Source: UBA2199 sp964628035 (GTDB taxonomy: Bacteria > Acidobacteriota > Aminicenantia > UBA2199). From it: a DNA stretch of 64,000 nt. Location of the stretch: NCBI GenBank assembly GCA_964628035.1, contig CAZVPI010000014.1, positions 16,680 through 80,679 of the forward strand. Reading direction: 5' to 3'. Under the pieces are notes generated by a model, which saw nothing but the letters and a program-made list of their open reading frames with translations, did not search any database and was not told the DNA's origin. Positions 25,113-31,906 of this stretch are shown here, in pieces. Numbering within the stretch: the first letter of the stretch is position 1; every line of letters begins with the position of its first letter. The position numbers and the translations under genes were made by a program.

Positions 25113-27140
25113 ATGAAAAGACGTTGCGCCCTGACGCTGGTCCTGGCCCTGGCGGCCATCCTCGCGGCGAGCACCCCCGCGCGCTTCATCGACCAGGCCG
25201 CCGCTGACCGGGTGAAGGCCGAGCTGCTGCAGAAGTACGGCGAAGCGGAGACCTTCCGCGTCGAGCGCGGCGTCGGGCAGGTCGCGTCCCTGTGGCGCCA
25301 GGAGGACGGCACGCCGGCTGAATTCGCCGCCTTCTGCCGGGAGAACTTCGTCGCCTCCGGGGCGCCGCAGGAAGCGCTGTTCCGCAGGCTGGAGTTCTAC
25401 AGCGAGTCCATCGGCGGAATGTTCGCCGAGATGGCCATGGACAAGAACCAGCCGGTCGACCTCGACTGGGGGGAGATCACGCCGCTGGACATCGCCATGA
25501 ACGGCTATGACCCGGCCGCACACCTCTCCGACGACCTGTTCCAGAACAAAACGGCCTTTGTTTCGCTGCTGAACTTCCCCGTCTACACCTTGGCGGAGAA
25601 GCTGGCCCTGGGGCCGGGCTGGGACCGCCGGCAATGGGCCTACGCCCGCATCGCCGGCAGCAACACCACCCGTTTGCCCGCAGCCGTGGGCCAGGAGATT
25701 TCGGCGCTTATGGCCGCCGCCGGCCGCTACATTTCCGCATACAACATCTTCATGGGCAGCATCCTGGGCCCCGACAACCAGAAGCTCTTTCCCGATGACA
25801 TGAAGTTGATCTGCCACTGGGGCGTCCGCGACGAACTCAAGGCCCGCTACGCCGACCCGCAACCGCTGGTCAAGCAGCACACCCTCTACCGCCTGCTGGA
25901 GCGCATCGTCCGCCAGGAGATCCCCGAGGTGATGATCAATTCCAACCGCTACCAGTGGAACCCGTTCAGCAACGCCGTGTCCGACAACGGCCGGCCGGTC
26001 GAGGCGGCCCCCGAGCCGAACACCCGCTACAAGGTATTCCTGGACACCTTCCGGGCCATGCGCCGGATGGATCCCTACAGCCCGCTCTACCCCGACCATA
26101 TCCGCCGCTCCTTCGACGTCGGCCGCGAGATCCCCGAAAGGGAAGTGGAGGCGATGTTCCGGGAACTTCTCTCGTCGCCGCAGGTAAAGAGGGTGGCCGC
26201 CCTCATCGCCAGGCGCCTGGGCCGCAAGCTGCAGCCATTCGACCTCTGGTACCCTGGGCTGCGTACGGGAAGCGCCGTGCCCGAGGAGGACCTCGACCGC
26301 ATCGTCAGGGGGCGGTACCCCGACGCCGCCGCCTTCGAAAAGGACCTGCCCGCCATCCTGGCCAAGCTCGGCTTCGGCCCCGAGCGCAGCGCGTACATCG
26401 CCGCCCGCGTCCAGGTCGACCCGGCGCGCGGCTCGGGCCACAACGCCCAGGCCCAGTCCCGCAGGTTCAAGTCGCGCCTGCGCACGCGCATCGCCACCGG
26501 CGGCATGAACTACAAGGGCTACAACATCGCCCTGCACGAGTTCGGCCACGCGGTGGAGAACGTCCTCGACCTGCACCTCATCGACCACCCGGCGCTGGCC
26601 GGCGTGCCCAACGGGGCCTTCACCGAGGCCTTCGCCTGCATCTTCCAGGAGCGCGACCTGGAGCTGCTGGGCGTCCAGGAGCCCGATCCGCGCCAGGCCG
26701 AGCTGAAGGCGCTCGACACCTTCTGGGGCGCCTACGAGATCATGGGCGTCTCGCTGGTCGACATGCAGGCCTGGCACTGGCTGTATGACCATCCCGACGC
26801 CACGCCGGCCCAGCTCAAGGAGGCGGTCCTGGCCATCGCCCGCGGGGTGTGGAACCAATACTTCGCGCCTGTCTTCGGCGTCCGCGACCAGGTGCTCCTG
26901 GCCGTCTATTCGCATATGATCGATTACACCCTGTACCTGCCGCATTACGCGCTGGGCAACATCATCCAGTTCCAGCTCGAGGATTACCTCAGGGGCAAGG
27001 CGCTGGGACCGGAGATGGAGCGCATGTGCGCCGCGGGCAACATCCTGCCCCAGGAGTGGATGAAGAACGCGGTGGGGGCGGAGATCTCGGTCAAGCCGCT
27101 GCTGCGGGCCGTCGACCGGGCGTTGAAGATCGCGAAATAG
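25113..27140 (+). CDS. Exported gluzincin metallopeptidase related to M3
   Basis: A 675-residue protein with a signal peptide (1-22). IALHEFGHAVENVLDL near residue 473 is the HExxH zinc motif, and the Glu in GAFTEAFACIFQER about 28 residues later is a good third ligand, the spacing of clan MA(E) family M3. The rest is too divergent for me to assign a known M3 subfamily, so it may be a distinct clade. CGGAGGTG precedes ATG 25113; longer in-frame readings contain no signal peptide at their start. It is followed by a 316-base gap and is probably transcribed alone. Confidence 0.78.
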   Translation: MKRRCALTLVLALAAILAASTPARFIDQAAADRVKAELLQKYGEAETFRVERGVGQVASLWRQEDGTPAEFAAFCRENFVASGAPQEALFRRLEFYSESIGGMFAEMAMDKNQPVDLDWGEITPLDIAMNGYDPAAHLSDDLFQNKTAFVSLLNFPVYTLAEKLALGPGWDRRQWAYARIAGSNTTRLPAAVGQEISALMAAAGRYISAYNIFMGSILGPDNQKLFPDDMKLICHWGVRDELKARYADPQPLVKQHTLYRLLERIVRQEIPEVMINSNRYQWNPFSNAVSDNGRPVEAAPEPNTRYKVFLDTFRAMRRMDPYSPLYPDHIRRSFDVGREIPEREVEAMFRELLSSPQVKRVAALIARRLGRKLQPFDLWYPGLRTGSAVPEEDLDRIVRGRYPDAAAFEKDLPAILAKLGFGPERSAYIAARVQVDPARGSGHNAQAQSRRFKSRLRTRIATGGMNYKGYNIALHEFGHAVENVLDLHLIDHPALAGVPNGAFTEAFACIFQERDLELLGVQEPDPRQAELKALDTFWGAYEIMGVSLVDMQAWHWLYDHPDATPAQLKEAVLAIARGVWNQYFAPVFGVRDQVLLAVYSHMIDYTLYLPHYALGNIIQFQLEDYLRGKALGPEMERMCAAGNILPQEWMKNAVGAEISVKPLLRAVDRALKIAK

Positions 27141-27456
27141 CCGTCCGGACACCCCGCAAGGCAAAGATCAATCGTGACAAATGACCCGTGACAAGGAAAT
27201 GAACTCGCCAGAGGGCAACAGCGTGTGAACGGTCTGGTTCGAGCTACTGCCTTTTCATAAACCATGTCCTGGAAACCCACTTCTGGATCGCAATAAGAAA
27301 AACGTCAAGAAAAGAATTCGTTTTCCTGGCTGCTCCTGCCCCTTCCACGATTCCTCGGTCCGTCTCCGCCCCCGCACTACACCCTTGGATCTATTTCAAA
27401 GAATCAATCTCAAGCCCGATTCTGAAAGGGGCATTTCCAGCGTAAAGGGGGTGTGA
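27141..27456. other. Intergenic gap without a recognised element
   Basis: This 316-base stretch is lower in GC than its surroundings. It holds a direct repeat CGTGACAA (27173 and 27187) and no open frame I would support, no clear promoter and no terminator stem. The 5' control region of the Fis-type gene should lie at its end. Confidence 0.4.
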
Positions 27457-27891
27457 ATGCGAGGTGATGCCATGAACGAAAGAATGAATGCCGAACCGGC
27501 CATCAGCGGAGGCGCCAGCCTCTGGCAAGAGCCTGTCCCGATCCCCATGGACGAGCCTTCCTGGGCTCTGGAGCAGCCCGGGCTGGACCGCCCGCGGTGG
27601 CCGCAGTCCGTGCGCACCCCTTCGGTCGAAGCCTGCGTGGAGACGCTGGTCTCCGCCTATCTCGCCGCCAACCTGGACGGCCGGCGGACGCCGCTGAAGG
27701 AATTCATGGATGATCTCGAGCGGCGCATCCTGCACTCCTGCCTCACCCTGACCCAGGGGCACCAGCGCAACGCCGCCGGCATCCTGGGCCTCAAGTACAC
27801 GGCCCTCTTCGAAAAGATGCGCAAGCACTGCATCAACGGCAGGCAGATCAAGCTGTCGCGCCGGCTGCGGCCGGTTCCGGCGCAAGAGTGA
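27457..27891 (+). CDS. Small Fis-type helix-turn-helix DNA-binding protein
   Basis: A 144-residue protein. The C-terminal part LERRILHSCLTLTQGHQ followed by RNAAGILGLKYTALFEKMRKH (residues 88-125) is an HTH_8 (Fis/NtrC C-terminal) domain: the N-AA-ILG-----L--K pattern is intact. There is no AAA+ domain, so it is not a full sigma-54 activator; the first 80 residues are low in recognisable structure. GGGGG precedes ATG 27457, and an alternative ATG lies at 27472. It overlaps the amidotransferase-like gene by 4 bases, so the two are translationally coupled. Confidence 0.8.
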   Translation: MRGDAMNERMNAEPAISGGASLWQEPVPIPMDEPSWALEQPGLDRPRWPQSVRTPSVEACVETLVSAYLAANLDGRRTPLKEFMDDLERRILHSCLTLTQGHQRNAAGILGLKYTALFEKMRKHCINGRQIKLSRRLRPVPAQE

Positions 27892-28607
27892 AGCGGAGAG
27901 CGAGCACCGGAATGCGGGTCCTGGTCCTGCAGAACTTTCCCGGCGAAGGGATCGGCCGCTACGGCCAGCGGCTGCTACGGCTCGGCGTCGCCCATGACAC
28001 CATCCAGGTGCATGCCGGCCAGGCCCTGCCCCCCTTGCCCGAGTGCGCGGCGATCCTCGTCGGCGGCACGCCGGCGCCAGCCGAGGGAAACCTCTATCAC
28101 GAGTTCCTCCTGGAGGAAGCGCGTTATTTGAAAAGCGCCCTTGACCGGGACAAGCCGGTGCTGGGGATCCGCTCCGGCGCCCTGCTGCTGGCGCGGCTGC
28201 TGGGCGGCGAGGTGAGGGCCATCCCGGCTGCCGAGATCGGCGCCTTCCCGGTGCGCCTGACGGCGGCCGGCCTGACCGACCCCCTGTTCCGGGGTTTTCC
28301 CAAGATCTTCCCCGCCTTCCGCCGACAGCGCGAGGCGTTCGGCATCCCGCCCTGGGGCCTGCGGCTGGCCAGCGGCTGGGAATCGCCGAACCAGGGCTTC
28401 CGCTTGGGCCGCGCCGTGGGACTGCACTTCCACCTGGAAATGACCGACGAGGATGCCGGTTTCCTGGGCGACCTCCCCCCCGAGGAACTGTCGGCCGCCC
28501 GCAAGAGCAGGGCGCGGATCGTCCAGGAATGGCAGGAGCACAAGGCGCAGATGGCCGAGCTGGCCGACCGGCTGCTGGACAATTTCCTGGCCGATGTTCC
28601 CGCCTGA
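27888..28607 (+). CDS. Class I glutamine amidotransferase-like protein lacking the catalytic cysteine
   Basis: A 239-residue GATase1-fold protein. The nucleophile elbow, normally GICLGAQ, reads GIRSGALLLARLLGG, so the catalytic Cys is replaced. The second conserved site (usually QWHxD) reads FRRQREAF, and only the final HFHLE triad segment is kept. It therefore cannot hydrolyse glutamine in the usual way and may be a binding or regulatory relic. GTG 27888 overlaps the Fis-type gene by 4 bases; ATG 27912 is an alternative. Catalytic loss is seen in the sequence, the regulatory role is inference. Confidence 0.82.
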   Translation: MKRRASTGMRVLVLQNFPGEGIGRYGQRLLRLGVAHDTIQVHAGQALPPLPECAAILVGGTPAPAEGNLYHEFLLEEARYLKSALDRDKPVLGIRSGALLLARLLGGEVRAIPAAEIGAFPVRLTAAGLTDPLFRGFPKIFPAFRRQREAFGIPPWGLRLASGWESPNQGFRLGRAVGLHFHLEMTDEDAGFLGDLPPEELSAARKSRARIVQEWQEHKAQMAELADRLLDNFLADVPA

Positions 28608-28669
28608 CCGAAGGGGGGATGGATCTTTTTCGGGCTTTCGCGCGTAATAGTGGACAGGAGGGGGAAATC

Positions 28670-29503
28670 ATGAACAAGGCTTGGATCGTGATCGCCGCCC
28701 TTACCCTCTCAACCGGCTCTGCCAGGGCCTCTGCCGGCGGCGAAGGCGTCCGACCGGTCCCGCACCGGCCGGCCGGCGCGGTCATCCATTACCTCGGCCA
28801 CTGCGGCTGGGCCGTGCGCACGACGGGTCATCTGCTCATTTTCGACTATCAGGAGCGGCGCGACGGCCCCAAGCCCAAGGTCCGCCCCGAGGCGCCAGCG
28901 TTGGACAACGGCTGGATCGATCCCGGCGAAGTCCGCGGCCTGAAGGTCCGGGTATTCGTCTCGCACGAGCATCAGGACCACTACGACCCGGTCATCCTGA
29001 CCTGGCGGCGCCAGATTCCCGACATCGCCTATTTCTTCGGCTGGCGGGCCGGGCACGATCCCGCCGATCACGAGCTCCCCGGGCCGCTGGGCGAGCTGGC
29101 CGTCGACGGCATGGAGATCTTCACCGTCAACTCGCAGCACTCGGGGGTGCCGGAAGTGGCCTGGCTGGTCAAGGTCGACGGCCTGGTCGTCTATCACAAC
29201 GGCGACTGCCAGCCCGCGGATGCCGCCGCAGCCCACGACCATCTGCGCGCCAGAACCGAGCGCATCGACCTGGCGTTCGTGCCGCCGCTGCACGAGGCGA
29301 AATGGAAGTACGCGGCGCAGAACCGCGACCTGTTCCGCAGGCTCTCCCCGGCCGCGGTTTTCCCCATGCACGCAACGGCCGGCGACCCGCTGTACCTCGA
29401 TTTCCAGAAGGCCTTCTCGGCCGAGTTCCCGGCGCTGGGCTTTTTCGCTCCCACGAGGATGGGCCAGCGGTTCGTTTACGAAGACGGGCGCGTCAGGCCA
29501 TGA
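28670..29503 (+). CDS. Exported metallo-beta-lactamase-fold hydrolase (UlaG-like)
   Basis: A 277-residue protein with a signal peptide (1-22). VIHYLGHCGWAVRTTGHLLIFDY is the opening of the UlaG/YcfH-like MBL branch and SHEHQDHYD (residues 98-106) is the HxHxDH metal site; YHNGDC and FPMHAT give further ligands. The substrate is unknown. GGAGGGG lies upstream of the ATG. It precedes the cupin gene by 24 bases, so the two may be co-transcribed. Confidence 0.85.
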   Translation: MNKAWIVIAALTLSTGSARASAGGEGVRPVPHRPAGAVIHYLGHCGWAVRTTGHLLIFDYQERRDGPKPKVRPEAPALDNGWIDPGEVRGLKVRVFVSHEHQDHYDPVILTWRRQIPDIAYFFGWRAGHDPADHELPGPLGELAVDGMEIFTVNSQHSGVPEVAWLVKVDGLVVYHNGDCQPADAAAAHDHLRARTERIDLAFVPPLHEAKWKYAAQNRDLFRRLSPAAVFPMHATAGDPLYLDFQKAFSAEFPALGFFAPTRMGQRFVYEDGRVRP

Positions 29504-29527
29504 CGCGGCCCGGAGGAGACAGGGCGC

Positions 29528-29884
29528 ATGAACCACAGCTTGATTCCCTACCAGGTCCTGGACTGGTCCGGGCTCGCGCGCGAAGAGCACAGGGGCGAGA
29601 GCGGCAGCGCCTGGCGGCGGACGCTGCAGCTGCCCGGGCTGCGCATCCGCCTCGTCGAATACTCCCCGGGCTACCTGGCCGATCACTGGTGCCGCAAGGG
29701 GCACATCGTCCACTGCCTGAAGGGGGAATTCACCAGCGAGCTCGCCGACGGCAGCGCCTCTGTCCTACGCGAGGGGATGACCTACGTCGTCTCCGACGGG
29801 GCCAGTTCGCACCGCTCGCGCACCGAGCATGGGGCGATCCTGCTGATCGTCGACGGCGATTTCCTCGCCGCCGGACAGACATAA
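29528..29884 (+). CDS. DHCW-motif cupin-fold protein
   Basis: A 118-residue single-domain cupin. The stretch LADHWCRKGHIVHCLKGEF (residues 50-68) contains the D-H-x-C-x-K-G-H pattern that names this cupin family, with His53, His59 and His62 as possible metal ligands. The second cupin motif (DGASSHRSRTEHGAILLIVD) is at the C-terminus. The role of the family is unknown to me; it may bind a metal and a small molecule. Confidence 0.85.
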   Translation: MNHSLIPYQVLDWSGLAREEHRGESGSAWRRTLQLPGLRIRLVEYSPGYLADHWCRKGHIVHCLKGEFTSELADGSASVLREGMTYVVSDGASSHRSRTEHGAILLIVDGDFLAAGQT

Positions 29885-29890
29885 AGAAGA

Positions 29891-30017
29891 AGGGGACGGT
29901 CTTTGTTTTTTTGGAAATTTTGCTCTTGAAGACAGTCCATTTCCCATCAGGAATTTTAAATGAAATTTCCAAATTTCCAAAGACCGTCCCTTTCATCAAA
30001 AGACCGTCCCTTTCATC
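29891..30017. repeat. REP-like element GGGACGGTCTTTG, copy 2 (inverted pair plus extra right end)
   Basis: The left arm GGGGACGGTCTTTG, T-run, GGAAATTT (29892-29920) is mirrored by AAATTTCCAAATTTCC and AAAGACCGTCCC (29963-29990), giving an almost perfect stem around a 40-base centre. The right end is duplicated: AAAGACCGTCCCTTTCATCA occurs at 29979 and again at 29998. It lies 33 bases before the next coding start. Confidence 0.8.
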
Positions 30018-30049
30018 ATCACGGAAAAAGGCAACGAGATGAGGGCATC

Positions 30050-31906
30050 ATGAACAAAAGAACCATTCTGGCGGTTTGGCTTTTGCTGCTGCTGGCTGCG
30101 ACAGCGGCCGCGGCCGACCGGCCGGGGGCAACGGAATTCTCCCCGGACTCATGGGACCTGAGCCGGGCCAGGACGGTCGAGCACCTCGGCCGCACGGCCC
30201 TGATGGGAACGGCATTCCTGAAGGGCGTGACGCTGCAAAACGGCGTCATCGAGGTCGACATCGCCACCACGGCGCGCACGCGTTCCTATCCGGGCGTACT
30301 CTTCCGGGTGCAGGACGCCGCCAACTACGAACGCTTCTACATCCGGCCGCACCGCTCGCCTTTCTACGACGACGTGCTGCAGTACGGCCCGACCTTCAAC
30401 GGCGTCGACAGCTGGCAACTCTACAACGGCCCCGGCCTGACCGCCGCCTTGGACGTCCTGCCCGACCGCTGGAACCGTTTCAGGATCGTCGTCGCCGGGG
30501 GCCAGGCACAGGTCTTCTGGAACGACCTGCCCGAGCCGGTCCTGGCCGTCGACGAGCTCGCCCGCGGCAACGCGGGAGGAGGCATCGGCCTGGCCGGACC
30601 CATGGACGGCACGGCATTTTTCTCCAACCTGCGTGTTGAGGCCGACGACGGCCCGGCCCTGCCGCCGTCGGCGCCGCGCGAGGCGATGCCGGGCATCGTC
30701 TCCGCCTGGGAGATCTCCGCGCCGTTTCGCGCCCACGGCGTCGACTTCACGAAATACCCCCAGGAGGCGGTCGCCGCCGCTGCTTGGAAGCCTGCCGCAG
30801 CCGATCGGCGCGGCTTGGTCGACCTCTCCCGCCATTTCCCGCGCCAGTCCGGAGCCGGCGACTGCGTCCTGGCCCGCACCACGCTGAGCGCGGATGAGGA
30901 CTCCCTGCTCGAGGTGGATTTCGGCTACAGCGACATCATCACCGTCTTCCTGAACGGCCGGCCCCTCTATGCGGGAAGCGCCGTCTACCAGTCGCGCGAC
31001 CGCTCCTTCCTGGGCATCGTCGGCTACAACGACCAGCTGTACCTGCCGCTGCGCAAAGGGGACAACGAACTCCTGCTGCTGCTGGGCGAGACCTCTGGCG
31101 GCTGGGGCTTCTGCTTTCGCCGCAGCGAGGCGGTATTCCTGCGCGCCTTGCTCAAGAGGGAGTGGAGCTTGAAGGAGGGCCTGGCGCTGCCCGAAGCCGT
31201 GGCCTATGATCCGAAAACCGGCGCCTGCTACGTGTCCAACTACTTCAACGAGGGGAAGGAATACATCTCCAAGATCTCCCCTGCCGGAGAGATCGTCGAA
31301 AAGGAATGGCTCAAGGGGCTGCGCATGCCCACCGGGCTGCTGGTGAAGGGGAACACGCTGTACGCCGTCGACCGTTCCGGCCTGAACCTGATCGACATCC
31401 GCGGGAAAAAGATCGTGAAGACCATTCCGCTGCCCGGCGTGCGCATGGCCAACGACGTGGCCCTCGACCGGGCAGGGAACATCTACATTTCCGACACGCC
31501 CGCGGGCATCGTCCATCGCCTGGGCAAGCGAGGGTTCGAGCCCTGGCTGCAGGGCCTCGAACGTCCGAACGCCCTGTTTTGCGAAACAAACCGGCTGCTG
31601 GTGGGCCAGAACGGCAAGCTGCTCGCCGCCGACCTGGAAACCGGCGCCCAGCAGGTCCTGGCCCGCTTCGAGCCCGGCGCGAACATCGACGGCATCGAGC
31701 CCGACGGCAACGGCGGCTACCTGGCCGGAGACCACAACGGCAGGCTCTTCCAGGTAGCGGCCGGCGGCCAGAAAATCCTGCTGCTCGACACCTCCACCCC
31801 GGACGAAAAGATCGCCGACTTCGCCTATCTCCCCAAACACAGGCTGCTGCTCATCCCCACTTTCGACGCCCATTCCGTCACGGCCTACTCGCTGGAGCGG
31901 CCATGA
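30050..31906 (+). CDS. Exported protein with LamG/DUF1080-like N-domain and SMP-30/NHL-like propeller
   Basis: A 618-residue protein with a signal peptide (1-22). Residues about 25-200 form a jelly-roll domain (ALMGTAFLKGVTLQNGVIEVD, GVLFRVQDAANYERFYIRPH, WNRFRIVVAGGQAQVFWND) like DUF1080/LamG-type sugar-binding modules. Residues about 365-615 form a propeller with repeated LPEAVAYDPKTGACYVSN, MANDVALDRAGNIYISDT and IDGIEPDGNGGYLAGD units, like gluconolactonase/SMP-30 proteins. No hydrolase role can be claimed. ATG 30050 follows a REP-like repeat; an upstream in-frame ATG lies inside the repeat and is rejected. It overlaps the next gene by 4 bases. Confidence 0.82.
   Translation: MNKRTILAVWLLLLLAATAAAADRPGATEFSPDSWDLSRARTVEHLGRTALMGTAFLKGVTLQNGVIEVDIATTARTRSYPGVLFRVQDAANYERFYIRPHRSPFYDDVLQYGPTFNGVDSWQLYNGPGLTAALDVLPDRWNRFRIVVAGGQAQVFWNDLPEPVLAVDELARGNAGGGIGLAGPMDGTAFFSNLRVEADDGPALPPSAPREAMPGIVSAWEISAPFRAHGVDFTKYPQEAVAAAAWKPAAADRRGLVDLSRHFPRQSGAGDCVLARTTLSADEDSLLEVDFGYSDIITVFLNGRPLYAGSAVYQSRDRSFLGIVGYNDQLYLPLRKGDNELLLLLGETSGGWGFCFRRSEAVFLRALLKREWSLKEGLALPEAVAYDPKTGACYVSNYFNEGKEYISKISPAGEIVEKEWLKGLRMPTGLLVKGNTLYAVDRSGLNLIDIRGKKIVKTIPLPGVRMANDVALDRAGNIYISDTPAGIVHRLGKRGFEPWLQGLERPNALFCETNRLLVGQNGKLLAADLETGAQQVLARFEPGANIDGIEPDGNGGYLAGDHNGRLFQVAAGGQKILLLDTSTPDEKIADFAYLPKHRLLLIPTFDAHSVTAYSLERP

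Noticed and set aside
24996..25113. Upstream start for the M3-like peptidase
   Set aside because: Would put 39 unrelated residues before a proper signal peptide; CGGAGGTG precedes 25113.
29960..30050. Upstream in-frame start for the propeller gene
   Set aside because: The extension is translated REP-like repeat; the signal peptide begins at 30050.
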